DNA of 64,000 nucleotides from Thermomonas sp. HDW16 (GCF_011302915.1 NZ_CP049872.1:1736001-1800000), one strand, 5' to 3'; positions 43,833-53,098 are shown, numbered from the stretch's first letter. Translations and numbers: made by a program. Notes: generated from the letters alone by a model not told the origin.

Positions 43833-44128
43833 GGCAGCACCCGCTTGAAGGGGCGGACATCAACGCGCACATAGACGCCGGCCGCAACATAAGGATCGGA
43901 ATCGGCCCAGCTACGCGCGTCTTCCAGCGAGGCGAACTCGGCGATCACGATGCTGCCGGAGAAGCCCGCCGGGCCCGGGTCTTCGGCATCGATCGCCGGG
44001 CATGGGCCTGCCAGCAATAGGCGGCCCTCATCGCGCAAGGCCGTCAACCGGGCCAGGTGTTCGGCACGTGCGGCCAAGCGTTTGGCCAATACATCTGGGC
44101 CGTCGAAGCCCTCGATCGCGTACCACAT
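43829..44128 (-). CDS. YciI family protein
   Basis: 99 aa dimeric alpha-beta barrel protein. [13 protein letters not shown] start, the His-Asp region ([18 protein letters not shown]) and [23 protein letters not shown] are characteristic. Biochemical role is unknown. It is coupled to bolA (ATGA), an order also common in related genomes. The upstream 288-base gap towards scpA holds an ATTGTA (TACAAT on minus) at 44159-44164 that may be its -10. Confidence 0.9.
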   Translation of the reverse strand: MWYAIEGFDGPDVLAKRLAARAEHLARLTALRDEGRLLLAGPCPAIDAEDPGPAGFSGSIVIAEFASLEDARSWADSDPYVAAGVYVRVDVRPFKRVLP

Positions 44129-44416
44129 GGGTTTGACACTCCGTGAACCGTTGCAGGCATTGTAGGCGGCCGCAGTGGACAGCCGCGCCGGCAGCCCGTA
44201 CCCTTTGCCTATCGCTTTCGGCCTGATCCTGCGGCCCCGCGCGACTTCCGGCTCCCCACGCCGCACCGCGCCCGCCGATCAGACCTGTCCCGCCACCCGT
44301 TACCGACGCGACCTGCAACCGGCGCGTGCGCATCGGCATGGCGAATGCAACATGCAGCACCACCCGGCCGCTTGCGGTCATAGCGACATGCGTGGCCCGG
44401 AGGGGGCCGCCAACCG

Positions 44417-45337
44417 ATGACATCTGAAACGAGCAACGGCCAAACAGCCGACGCAACGCCCAATCCGAACGCGCGTCCGCAGCAGCAGGAAATCGCGCTG
44501 GCGACCGTGCTTGGCCAGCCGGTGCTGGAAATCCCGAAAGACCTGTACATCCCGCCGGATGCGCTGGAAGTCATCCTCGACGCCTTCGAAGGCCCGCTCG
44601 ACCTGCTGCTATACCTGATCCGCCGGCAGAACCTGGACATCCTCGACATCCCGGTGGCGGAAATCACCCGTCAGTACGTCGACTACATCCAGGCCATGCA
44701 CCAGATGCGCTTCGAGCTGGCCGCCGAATACCTGGTGATGGCCGCGATCCTGGCCGAGATCAAGTCGCGCATGCTGCTGCCGCGGCCGCCGAGCGAAGAA
44801 GGCCTGGAGGACGATCCACGCGCCGACCTGGTCCGCCGCCTGCAGGAATACGAGCGTTTCAAGCAGGCCGCCGAGGACATCGACGCCCTGCCCCGGCAGG
44901 ATCGCGATACCACCCCGGTCAACGCCTTCGTGCCGGATCGTGCCGAAATCCGCCTGCCGCCGCCGGTCGACCTCAAGGAAATGCTGCTGGCCCTGCACGA
45001 CGTGTTCAAGCGCGCCGAGCTGTTCACCCAGCACGCGATCAAGCGCGATGCGCTCAGCGTCCGCCAGCGCATGGGCGAACTGCTGGAACGCATGGCCGAT
45101 GGTGCCTTCCATCGCTTCGAGTCGCTGTTCACCGTGGAGGAAGGCAAGCTCGGCGTGGTGGTGACCTTCCTCGGCCTGCTGACCCTGGCCAAGGAGCAAC
45201 TGGTCGATATCGTCCAGGAAGCGCCGCTGGCGCCGATTTACGTGAAGTCCCTCGCTTCGGCTGAGGACGCCCCGGCCACGCTGGAACTGTCGAGCGAATT
45301 CGACGATGACGGCGCGGCGAACGATTCCAACGAATGA
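44417..45337 (+). CDS. scpA: Segregation and condensation protein A
   Basis: 306 aa kleisin. N-terminal SMC-binding region (FEGPLDLLLYLIRRQNLDILDIPV, and AEYLVMAAILAEIKSRMLLPR) and a C-terminal winged helix. It bridges the SMC heads. The first 45 residues are a polar extension of low complexity. A GGAGGGGG ribosome site precedes the ATG. It overlaps scpB (ATGA). Confidence 0.93.
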   Translation: MTSETSNGQTADATPNPNARPQQQEIALATVLGQPVLEIPKDLYIPPDALEVILDAFEGPLDLLLYLIRRQNLDILDIPVAEITRQYVDYIQAMHQMRFELAAEYLVMAAILAEIKSRMLLPRPPSEEGLEDDPRADLVRRLQEYERFKQAAEDIDALPRQDRDTTPVNAFVPDRAEIRLPPPVDLKEMLLALHDVFKRAELFTQHAIKRDALSVRQRMGELLERMADGAFHRFESLFTVEEGKLGVVVTFLGLLTLAKEQLVDIVQEAPLAPIYVKSLASAEDAPATLELSSEFDDDGAANDSNE

Positions 45338-46110
45338 ACCACATGGATCAAACCCTCGTTACCCGCATCGTCGAAGCCGCCCTGCTTGCGGCCAACCAGC
45401 CACTGACCGTCGTGCAACTGCACGCACTGTTCCCGCTGGATGAACCCGCACCGGAGGGCAGCGTGGAAACCGCGCTGACCGATCTGCAAACCGCCTGCGC
45501 CGACCGTGGCGTGGAACTGGTGGAGCTGGCCTCCGGCTGGCGCTTCCAGGTCAAGGCCGATGTGCACCCGTGGGTCGCGCGGCTGTGGACCGAACGCCAG
45601 ACCAAGTACACCCGCGCCACCCTGGAAACGCTGGCGCTGATCGCCTACCGGCAGCCGATCACCCGCGGCGAGATCGAGCAGGTGCGCGGCGTGACGGTGA
45701 ACAGCAACATCATCAAGGCACTGGAAGAGCGCGAATGGATCCGCGTGGTCGGTCATCGCGACGTACCCGGCAAGCCGGAACTGCTGGCGACGACCAAGAC
45801 CTTCCTCGACTACTTCGGCCTGAAGCGGCTGGATGAACTGCCGCCGCTGTCCGAATTGAAGGACATCGGCGAACTGGAACCGCAGCTGCCGTTCACCCCC
45901 GCAGTACCGGCGGGGATCGCCAGCGAAATGGTGCCAGGGATCATTTCCGGTGAAGGTGCCGATACTGAAGAGAGCAATCAGGAAATGGTCCCTGACACCA
46001 TTTCCCCCACTCCAACCGAAGCCGATGCCGACAATTCCGTCGCGGACATCGCGCACGAAGACAACAACGACAGAGACGACGCCACGGCATCGTCGGAGCA
46101 AAACCCATGA
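45334..46110 (+). CDS. scpB: Segregation and condensation protein B
   Basis: 258 aa. Two winged-helix domains (to about residue 185; TLETLALIAYRQPITRGEIEQVRGV is the hallmark) bind ScpA. Residues 190-258 are an acidic tail. The DNA of the tail contains a pair of REP-like palindromes in inverted orientation (45925-45947 and 45981-46005), so repeat DNA is being translated there (MVPGIIS and MVPDTIS). Overlaps scpA and rluB. Confidence 0.9.
   Translation: MNHMDQTLVTRIVEAALLAANQPLTVVQLHALFPLDEPAPEGSVETALTDLQTACADRGVELVELASGWRFQVKADVHPWVARLWTERQTKYTRATLETLALIAYRQPITRGEIEQVRGVTVNSNIIKALEEREWIRVVGHRDVPGKPELLATTKTFLDYFGLKRLDELPPLSELKDIGELEPQLPFTPAVPAGIASEMVPGIISGEGADTEESNQEMVPDTISPTPTEADADNSVADIAHEDNNDRDDATASSEQNP
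45925..46005. repeat. Inverted pair of REP-like palindromes inside scpB
   Basis: The unit at 45981-46005 has perfect 9-base arms GGAAATGGT/ACCATTTCC around a 7-base centre. The unit at 45925-45948 is its inverted copy, agreeing at 22 of 24 bases. They are 33 bases apart, the layout of a BIME-type element, and remain in frame within the ScpB tail. Confidence 0.75.
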
Positions 46111-47744
46111 GCAAGAACGAACAAGAATCCACCCGCCGTCCGCTGAGCCTGAAAGCGAAGACCGCGCCTGTCGCTGAAGCACCGCGCATCGAGGAACGCC
46201 TGCACAAGGTGCTGGCGCAGGCCGGCCTGGGCTCGCGCCGCGCGCTGGAGCAGCGCATCGCCGATGGCCTGATCAAGGTCAACGGCGAAACCGCGCGCAC
46301 CGGCATGAGCGTCACCGGCGGCGACAAGATCGAGATCGACGGCAAGACGTTTGTCGCAAGCGCCTTGACCGACCCCTCCCGCGTGCTGATGTACAACAAG
46401 CCGGAAGGCGAAGTGACCAGCCGCGAAGACACCGAGGGCCGCCCGACCATCTTCGACGCCCTGCCCTCGCTGAAGGGCGCGCGCTGGATCGCGATCGGCC
46501 GCCTCGACATCAACACCACCGGCCTGCTGCTGCTCACCACCGACGGCGAGCTGGCCAACGCGATGATGCATCCGAGTTTCGAAGTCGCCCGCGAATACGT
46601 CTGTCGCGTGCGCGCGCCGGAAGGCGAAGACGTGGTCAGCGACAAGATCGTCGATCGCCTCGCCCGCGGCGTGGCACTGGACGACGGTCCGGCCAAGTTC
46701 GACGAGATCGAGCGCATCGGCGGCACCGATTCGCACGACTGGTTCCGCGTACTGCTGAAGGAAGGCCGCAACCGCGAAGTGCGCCGCCTGTGGGAATCGC
46801 AGGGTTGCCAGGTCAGCCGCCTGAAGCGCGTCCGCTACGGCGACGTGCGCCTGCCGCAGCCGCTGCTGCGCGGCCAGTCGCAGGAATTGCCTCAGGCCGA
46901 AGTCGAGGCGCTGCGCAAGACGCTGGGCCTGGAAGACGGCACGCCTTCCGCATTGACGCTGATGCCGGTGCTCGGCCAGCGCAAGGCCAGCAAGACCGTG
47001 GTCACCGGCAATGCACGCAGCCACGGCTACGTGGGCGGCCACAGTACCGCCGACGAAGGCCGCGAACTGCGCCGCTTCGACAACATGCGCGAGGATCGCG
47101 GCCGCGGTCGCGGTGGTCCGCGCAAGCCCGGTGGCCTGACCGTCAGTGGCGAAGCCGCGGCCAAGCAGGCGCACAAGACCTTCAAGCCCAAGGGTGGCCC
47201 GCGCCCGCAGGGCCAGCGCATGCGCCCGGGCGAACAACGCGGCGAAAATCCGACCGAGATGCGCACCTGGTACGTGCCGGATGGCGTGGATACCGGCCCC
47301 AGCGGCCATCGCAATCCGGATGGCCCGCGCGGCCCACGCAAGCCGTATGGCAACAATCCTGGCGGAAACCGGCCAGCCGGCGGCCGTGGCCCGGGCGGTC
47401 CGCGCCCAGGCAGTCCGTATGGCGGCGGTGACAACCGTGGCCCGCGCCCGCAAGGTGAGCGTGGTCCCGGTGGCCCGCGTCGCGAGGGTGCCGGCGAAGG
47501 CCGTCCGCAACGTTCGGCCAAGCCTTACGGGCATCCCGGCAATGCACCGAGCTTCCCGTCCGACCACGCCAATCCGGGCGGCTTCAACCCGTATGCGGAT
47601 CGCCCACGCGGCCCGCGCCCGGGTGGACCGCGTCCCGGTGGCAACCGACCGAACAACAATGGCAATGGCCCGCGTGGCCCCAAGCCGGGTGGCAACCGCG
47701 GCCCGCGTGGTGGCGGTGGCGGACACCACGGCGGCAATCGCTGA
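46107..47744 (+). CDS. rluB: 23S rRNA pseudouridine(2605) synthase with a long G/P/R-rich tail
   Basis: 545 aa. S4 RNA-binding domain (about 31-78), RsuA-type pseudouridine synthase domain with catalytic D134 in GRLDINTTGLLLL, up to about residue 280. From about 300 onward the protein is very rich in Gly, Pro, Arg and Asn (RGPRP, GGNRP, RGPKPGGN), resembling RGG-type disordered RNA-binding tails. E. coli RluB is about half this size. Coupled to scpB (ATGA), and followed by a strong terminator. Confidence 0.92.
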   Translation: MSKNEQESTRRPLSLKAKTAPVAEAPRIEERLHKVLAQAGLGSRRALEQRIADGLIKVNGETARTGMSVTGGDKIEIDGKTFVASALTDPSRVLMYNKPEGEVTSREDTEGRPTIFDALPSLKGARWIAIGRLDINTTGLLLLTTDGELANAMMHPSFEVAREYVCRVRAPEGEDVVSDKIVDRLARGVALDDGPAKFDEIERIGGTDSHDWFRVLLKEGRNREVRRLWESQGCQVSRLKRVRYGDVRLPQPLLRGQSQELPQAEVEALRKTLGLEDGTPSALTLMPVLGQRKASKTVVTGNARSHGYVGGHSTADEGRELRRFDNMREDRGRGRGGPRKPGGLTVSGEAAAKQAHKTFKPKGGPRPQGQRMRPGEQRGENPTEMRTWYVPDGVDTGPSGHRNPDGPRGPRKPYGNNPGGNRPAGGRGPGGPRPGSPYGGGDNRGPRPQGERGPGGPRREGAGEGRPQRSAKPYGHPGNAPSFPSDHANPGGFNPYADRPRGPRPGGPRPGGNRPNNNGNGPRGPKPGGNRGPRGGGGGHHGGNR

Positions 47745-47771
47745 GCCGCATCGCACATGACGCACTGGATT

Positions 47772-47789
47772 GGGCACCTTCGGGTGCCC
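47772..47789 (+). terminator. Rho-independent terminator of scpA-scpB-rluB
   Basis: GGGCACC / GGTGCCC with a stable TTCG tetraloop, followed by TTTCCATTT, 27 bases past the rluB stop. Confidence 0.85.
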
Positions 47790-47945
47790 TTTCCATTTAC
47801 GGCAGTGGCAGCAGGCGCGCTGATCGATTGATCTTATAAATGGAACAATACGATATCAATTCACCCACTAGATACATCGGTGGACGTAATTTAACGTGCA
47901 TACCCATGAACCCGGCAGTCCGCCGGCGTGAGTTTGGAGAGCACC

Positions 47946-48814
47946 ATGAAGAAGGTCTTGAACGTTTCCAGCGCCCCGGCCGGCATTGGGTCGGCGACGG
48001 CTTTCCGGTGCACGGCATGTTCGGCTACAGCGGCCCGGACGTCCCCACCCGCAGCCCGTTCCTTTTGCTGGACTATGCGGCACCCACCAGTTTCGAGCCC
48101 ACCACCCATCGCCGCGGCGTCGGCCAGCATCCGCATCGCGGTTTCGAGACCGTCACCATCGTCTATGACGGCGAAGTCGAGCATAGCGATTCCACCGGCC
48201 AAGGCGGCGTGATCGGCCGCGGCGACGTGCAGTGGATGACCGCCGGCAGCGGCATCCTCCACGAGGAATTCCATTCGACCGAATTCGCCAAGCGCGGCGG
48301 CCCGTTCGAGATGGTGCAGCTGTGGGTCAACTTGCCGGCCAAGGACAAGATGGCGGCACCGGGTTACCAGGGCATCACCGATGCGCAAATCCCCTCGGTG
48401 CCACTGGCGCACGATGCCGGGCGCGTGCGGGTGATCGCCGGCAATTTCGAAGGCTTCGAAGGCCCCGCCAACACCTTCAGCCCGATGAATGTCTGGGATC
48501 TGCGGCTTGATGCCGGCAAGACCATCGAGCTGCCGCAACCGGATGGCTGGACCGCACAGGTCGTGGTGCTGGCCGGAACGGTGATGGTCAACGGCGAGAC
48601 CTTGCTGCGCGAAAAGCAGATGGCGACGCTCTCCACCGAGGGCAACAACATCGTCATCGAGGCCAATAGTGACGCCAAGCTGCTGCTGCTGGCCGGCGAA
48701 CCGATCGACGAGCCGGTGGTCGGCTACGGGCCGTTCGTGATGAACAGCCAGCAGCAGATCGTCGAAGCCATCGCCGATTTCAACGGCGGCAAGTTCGGCC
48801 GCATGGCCAGTTAA
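47946..48814 (+). CDS. Pirin family protein with an apparent one-base frameshift near its start
   Basis: Cupin protein of the pirin family. The ATG at 47946, with GGAG six bases upstream, opens MKKVLNVSSAP, the family's usual start, but that frame then fails. The continuation HWVGDGFPVHGMFGYSG is in another frame from about 47980. Adding one base in the CCCC/GG-rich stretch near 47977-47984 would join the two at the usual family spacing. The rest is intact: metal ligands in HPHRGFETVTIVYDGEVEH and HEE, and the second cupin. As written, the long frame begins further upstream (from 47840 or 47906) with an unrelated N-terminus. Some pirins are quercetinases; function here is open. Confidence 0.8.
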
Positions 48815-48823
48815 AGCAAACGC

Positions 48824-48856
48824 CACAAGACCTTGCCCCTGCGGTGGGGTCTTGTG
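48824..48856 (+). terminator. Hairpin between the pirin and OsmC genes
   Basis: CACAAGACC (48824-48832) pairs perfectly with GGTCTTGTG (48848-48856) around a 15-base loop, 10 bases past the pirin stop. No U-run follows, so it is a possible attenuating or Rho-assisted terminator. Confidence 0.4.
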
Positions 48857-48894
48857 CTGTACTTCAACACGTTCGCCAACGCAGGAAGTGCCGC

Positions 48895-49314
48895 ATGGCA
48901 ATCCCGATCGTCCACGCCAGCATCGGCACCACGCCTTACACCGTCGAGCTGCAAGACGACCTCGGCCACCACTGGCTGGGCGATGAGCCTGAAGACGCGG
49001 GCGGCGCCAATGCCGGCCCCAGCCCCGGACGTCTGCTGCTGTCGGCACTCGGCACCTGCACTGCGGTGACGGTGACGATGTACGCACAACGCAAACAGTG
49101 GCCTTTGACCGGCGTGCGCATCGAATTGGCCCTCAATCCCGACGGTACCGCTGCGGCGGGCACCGATATCCGCCGCACCATCGAACTACTGGGCGATCTG
49201 GACGATACCCAGCGCAAGCGCCTGCTGATGGCGGCCAACGCCTGCCCGATCCACAAGATACTGACCGGCGAAGTGCGCATCGATAGCGCATTGACCGCGA
49301 CCACAACCGCATGA
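48895..49314 (+). CDS. OsmC family protein
   Basis: 139 aa OsmC/Ohr-fold protein with both expected cysteines, C55 (LGTCTAVTVTMYAQRK) and C117 (NACPIHKIL). Such proteins reduce organic peroxides using a Cys pair. AGGAAG precedes the ATG. It is followed within 45 bases by a second, divergent OsmC gene and then a flavin reductase. Confidence 0.88.
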   Translation: MAIPIVHASIGTTPYTVELQDDLGHHWLGDEPEDAGGANAGPSPGRLLLSALGTCTAVTVTMYAQRKQWPLTGVRIELALNPDGTAAAGTDIRRTIELLGDLDDTQRKRLLMAANACPIHKILTGEVRIDSALTATTTA

Positions 49315-49359
49315 CCGGCATCGCCGGCACGATGCACGACTGAAACAGGAAGACAGGCA

Positions 49360-49755
49360 ATGGCAGCGGTCATCACTTCCACCCCTACTCACTACACCCA
49401 CACGATCACCGTCAACGGCCACCAGCTCATCGCGGACGAACCCGAACGACTGGGTGGCAAGAACGCCGGCCCCGCGCCCTTCGACCTCTACCTGGCCTCG
49501 CTGGCCGCCTGCACCGCGATCACCTTGCGCATGTATGCCGAGCGCAAGGGCTGGGACTTGGGCACGTTTCGCGCCGTGCTGCGCCTGAGCTTCGGTGAAG
49601 ACGGCAAGCCGCACGTGCATCGCAGCCTGCATGCGGACGGCCCGTTGGACGATGCGCAATGGGCGCGCCTGCTCGAAGTCGTCGCCAACACCCCGGTAAC
49701 CAAGGCAATGCGCGATGGTGCGCTGATCACCAGCGAACGCGGCACAGGCCCCTGA
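49360..49755 (+). CDS. OsmC family protein lacking the second cysteine
   Basis: 131 aa OsmC-fold protein. It keeps C51 (LAACTAITLRMYAERKGWDL) but has T111 (NTPVTKAM) at the position of the second cysteine. A two-cysteine peroxidase cycle is therefore not possible within one chain; it may use an external thiol or have another role. Probably co-transcribed with the preceding paralogue. Confidence 0.86.
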   Translation: MAAVITSTPTHYTHTITVNGHQLIADEPERLGGKNAGPAPFDLYLASLAACTAITLRMYAERKGWDLGTFRAVLRLSFGEDGKPHVHRSLHADGPLDDAQWARLLEVVANTPVTKAMRDGALITSERGTGP

Positions 49756-49765
49756 AGGAGATCGC

Positions 49766-50323
49766 ATGACCCGTATCCTCGGTATTTCCGGCAGCCTGCG
49801 CGCTGGCTCGTTCAACACCGCGCTGCTGCGCGCCGCGCAGCAAGTGGCGGGCGACGACATCGACCTCGAGATCGCCACCCTGCACGGCATTCCGCTGTAC
49901 GACGGCGATGCCGAAGCGCGCGACGGCGAACCCGATGCCGTGGCCGCGCTCAAGCGCAAGGTCATGGCGGCCGATGGCGTGCTGCTATCCACGCCCGAAT
50001 ACAACAACGGCATGCCCGGCGTGTTCAAGAACGGCATCGACTGGCTGTCGCGCAGCTCGCCTGTCGGCAATATTCCCAGCGTGTTCGGTGGTCGTCCGTT
50101 CGCCCTGATCGGCGCATCGCCTGGCGGCTTCGGCACCATCCTGGCGCAGAACCATTGGCTGCCCGTGCTGAAGACGCTGGGCGTGCAGCTCTGGGCCGGC
50201 AACCGGTTGATGGTCTCGCGCGCAGGCGGCGTGTTCGACACGAACGGCGAGCTGGTCGACACCAGGGTGCGTGACCAGCTCGCCGACTTCCTGCAAGGCT
50301 TCGCGGGCTTCGCCTCGAAGTAG
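49766..50323 (+). CDS. NADPH-dependent FMN reductase family protein
   Basis: 185 aa flavodoxin-like reductase (azoreductase/chromate-reductase/ArsH-like group). FMN phosphate loop SGSLRAGSFNTALL (9-22), and TPEYNNGMPGVFKNGIDWLSR around the isoalloxazine. Uses NAD(P)H to reduce flavin, quinone or electrophiles. It follows the OsmC pair by 10 bases, suggesting a shared redox-stress unit. It converges on the TonB receptor gene 9 bases away. Confidence 0.88.
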   Translation: MTRILGISGSLRAGSFNTALLRAAQQVAGDDIDLEIATLHGIPLYDGDAEARDGEPDAVAALKRKVMAADGVLLSTPEYNNGMPGVFKNGIDWLSRSSPVGNIPSVFGGRPFALIGASPGGFGTILAQNHWLPVLKTLGVQLWAGNRLMVSRAGGVFDTNGELVDTRVRDQLADFLQGFAGFASK

Positions 50324-50332
50324 AACCACGCG

Positions 50333-52633
50333 CTATTGGTCGAAGCGCAACTCCAGGCTCCAGGTCCGCTGGTTGTAGGGATGGAAATTCCAGTAAGTGC
50401 GGTTGCTCAGGTTGTCCACGCCGAGTGCCGCACTCCATCGCGCATCGTGCCGGTAACGCAGGCGTGCATCTGCCACCAGGAACGGGCTGGTGCCGGTGTA
50501 GGCATCACTGTGCGTATCGCTGTTGTCCAGCGTGTTGAACTGCTGGCCGCTGTAACGCAGGCCGCCAGTAAGATCCCAGCGCTCGCCTGCATGCCAGGTC
50601 GCCAACAGATTGGCGCGCCAGCGCGGCACCCGCGGCTGCCAGCGGCCAATGCTGGCCGGGAAGTTGGCGTTCTCGCGGATGATGGAATCGGCGAAAGTCA
50701 CGCTGGCGTCGAGATCAAGTTCATCGCGCAGCACGCCGGCGAAGCGGCCCGCCACTTCAATGCCGCTGGTACGGATGGCTCCCACGTTCTGGATATTGGT
50801 CACGCTGGGGGTCACCGTCGCATTGGTCTGTGAATACAACGCATCGCGCGTGCGTTCGTGAAAGAGCGTCGCACGCAAGTTGCCGCCCCGCACATTGCCG
50901 ACCCAGGACAGTTCCGAAGTGGTCGTGCGCTCCGGCTTCAAGCCGGGATCGTTGTTGACCACCGCATCGGACGCGATCGAACCCTGGTACAGCTCGCTGA
51001 CCGTGGGATAACGGATTGCGCGTCCAGCCGCCAGCTTCAGCGCCCACGCGTCGTTGGCCACGTATTCGATGGCACCCTTCGGCGACAGCGAGTTTTCACG
51101 CCGTTGCGGGAAAGCGAATTCGCGCACGGCGTTCGCCAACAGGCCATCGCGTGCCGTCCACTGTTCGCCGCGTAGCCCGAGCACGCTGTTCCAGCGTGGC
51201 GACCAATGCCGGCTATGTTGCACGAAGGCACTGCGCAACCCGGTACGGCCGGCGAAGGCGGAGAATCGCGATTGCGGCGCGCCATGCAGCCAGTCGGTCG
51301 TCGAAGACACTTCGGTGCGAAGCTGGTAACGATCATGCTGGATACCGAATTCCAGCGTATCGCGCGGGCCCGGCCGCCACGTCGCACTGGCGTTGGCACT
51401 GGTCCAGCCCGTGCCATCGCCATTGGCAATACGTCCTGCTCCGCCATCTCGCGCCATCGGCAAGGCGAGCGTGGGCGAACGCACGCCATCGCGCGCGTAG
51501 TCGTAGCGGCTGAAGTCCAGTGCGTAATCCCAGCGCCCGCCACGATTGCGGCGCAGCGAAAGCCCCTGCATCGCATGGCGCAACTCCGCACGTTGCATGG
51601 AAAGCGCCGTGGGTGAAACGACATAACGCCTGCCGTCGATCAACACTGGCCCGCTGTAGATGGAAGCACCAGCGGCATCACGCAAATAACTCTGCGCATC
51701 GCGGTCGGCATTGTTGCGCCATACGCCCAGCAGCAAACTCAGGCGGGTATCGGGCGCGATGTCCCAGGCAAGTTTCAGCTTGGCGAGATCCTGCACCGTA
51801 TCGGTCTGCCCACTGGCGCCGAGCAGGTACCAAGGCTGTCCTTTCGGATTATCCCCGGCCACCGCGCCGGTGACTGCAACGCCCGTGCCCGCGGTGCCCG
51901 CGGACGCCAGGACATTGGCGAATGCGATCGGATGCGCGGAACTGTCGAGCCGGTTGAGCGATAGCCAGGCCGCGAATTTTCCCCAGCGATTGCCGATGGA
52001 AATTTGCGCACCACGCGCGGTATCGTCGGCTTCGTCGCGATCCAGATCGAATTCGCCATGGCTGTACGACAGCGCGGCGTGCGCCTCGAAGCGCTCCGGC
52101 ATGCGGGTAACGTAATCGACGACCGCACCAACCGAATTTCCCGGATACGCGGCGGAAAACGGGCCATACAACACATCCACGCGCTCGATTTCCGCCGGCG
52201 AGACAAACCCCCAGCGCGGGGTAAACGAAGCGCCATTGCCCAACAGGTTGGAAAGCAGGATGCCGTCCGCATACACAAGCGAACGTGCACTGTTGCCGGT
52301 GCCCGATGCGCGCGTGGCGAGCACGGCATGGTCGTAGTCGCCGATGAAGCGCTTGCGCACCAGCAGGCTGGGGAAATACTTCAACGCATCCTCGGCATCG
52401 GTGGCGTTGATCTTCTCGCGTACGACATCGCCACTGATGCCTTCGACGGTGGCTGGAATGTGCACGGGCAAGCTGGTGGGCTGCGTGCCGCGTACCAGCA
52501 CCTGGTCGAGCGTACGGATCGTATCGGCCGGATCGCCTTCGCCAGCATGGGCGCAAGACAGGGGAATCAGGGCCGCAGCAATGGCCGCGGCCACGCGCGA
52601 TGCACGCGGCATCGCGATCGGGAAAATCGTCAT
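50333..52633 (-). CDS. TonB-dependent outer-membrane receptor (possibly for copper)
   Basis: 766 aa. Signal peptide (to about A30), a plug domain (about 45-165; ARSLVYADGILLSN, ERVDVLYGPFSAAYPGNSVG) and a beta-barrel ending in WSLELRFDQ. AGGAG lies six bases before the start. The TonB box is presumably in the first 20 mature residues (IRTLDQVLVRG). The neighbouring DUF2946 gene accompanies OprC-type copper receptors in other proteobacteria, so copper is a guess; no decisive ligand motif is visible. Confidence 0.88.
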   Translation of the reverse strand: MTIFPIAMPRASRVAAAIAAALIPLSCAHAGEGDPADTIRTLDQVLVRGTQPTSLPVHIPATVEGISGDVVREKINATDAEDALKYFPSLLVRKRFIGDYDHAVLATRASGTGNSARSLVYADGILLSNLLGNGASFTPRWGFVSPAEIERVDVLYGPFSAAYPGNSVGAVVDYVTRMPERFEAHAALSYSHGEFDLDRDEADDTARGAQISIGNRWGKFAAWLSLNRLDSSAHPIAFANVLASAGTAGTGVAVTGAVAGDNPKGQPWYLLGASGQTDTVQDLAKLKLAWDIAPDTRLSLLLGVWRNNADRDAQSYLRDAAGASIYSGPVLIDGRRYVVSPTALSMQRAELRHAMQGLSLRRNRGGRWDYALDFSRYDYARDGVRSPTLALPMARDGGAGRIANGDGTGWTSANASATWRPGPRDTLEFGIQHDRYQLRTEVSSTTDWLHGAPQSRFSAFAGRTGLRSAFVQHSRHWSPRWNSVLGLRGEQWTARDGLLANAVREFAFPQRRENSLSPKGAIEYVANDAWALKLAAGRAIRYPTVSELYQGSIASDAVVNNDPGLKPERTTTSELSWVGNVRGGNLRATLFHERTRDALYSQTNATVTPSVTNIQNVGAIRTSGIEVAGRFAGVLRDELDLDASVTFADSIIRENANFPASIGRWQPRVPRWRANLLATWHAGERWDLTGGLRYSGQQFNTLDNSDTHSDAYTGTSPFLVADARLRYRHDARWSAALGVDNLSNRTYWNFHPYNQRTWSLELRFDQ

Positions 52634-52681
52634 TAGGAACTCCTGGAAATCGCGGTGACGCCCGGCGCTGCCGGACGCAGG

Positions 52682-53089
52682 TCAGAGGGCGATGACGGAG
52701 TTCGAAGGCGGCCCGCGCGACCCAAGGCCGGAAGGATGCAGCCACGCGCGGACAGGCGCGCCATGCTGCAACGGCAAGGCAACTGGCGCGAATGCCAGCA
52801 AACCCAATACCAAGGCAACGATGGCCGCAGTCAACGTGCCCAGCAATGGGCAATAAGCGCAATCCGCGCCCATTTTGCCGTCATCGGGCACGGGCGCATC
52901 CGGCTGGGTGGGTGCGAATGGCAACTTGACCACCTTCAGGCCAGCCATGGTGCACATCTGCGTCCACGCACCGTCGGCATCGCCCTGCCCGGCCTGGGCA
53001 AGACGCCCAAACGTCGGCAACAGTGCCAGCAGCAAGATCGCCGCCAGCGCCAGCAGGTTCATCCGGGATTGGAAGCTGCGGTTTCGCAT
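52682..53089 (-). CDS. DUF2946 family protein
   Basis: 135 aa with an N-terminal hydrophobic segment (about 11-32), a mid-protein MCTMAG (C46), the CAYCP motif (C77, C80) and a second hydrophobic segment (about 85-107). This is the DUF2946 layout, often encoded beside copper-uptake receptors. It is 48 bases upstream of the TonB receptor on the same strand. A perfect Anr/FNR-type site lies 37 bases before the ATG; a second Met at 53062 would leave a normal leader if transcription starts near 53091. Confidence 0.8.
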   Translation of the reverse strand: MRNRSFQSRMNLLALAAILLLALLPTFGRLAQAGQGDADGAWTQMCTMAGLKVVKLPFAPTQPDAPVPDDGKMGADCAYCPLLGTLTAAIVALVLGLLAFAPVALPLQHGAPVRAWLHPSGLGSRGPPSNSVIAL

Positions 53090-53098
53090 TCGCCGCGA

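Noticed and set aside
47828..47859. TTGAT ... ATCAA as a second Anr/FNR site before pirin
   Set aside because: The half-sites are 22 bases apart instead of 4, so this is not an FNR-type site.
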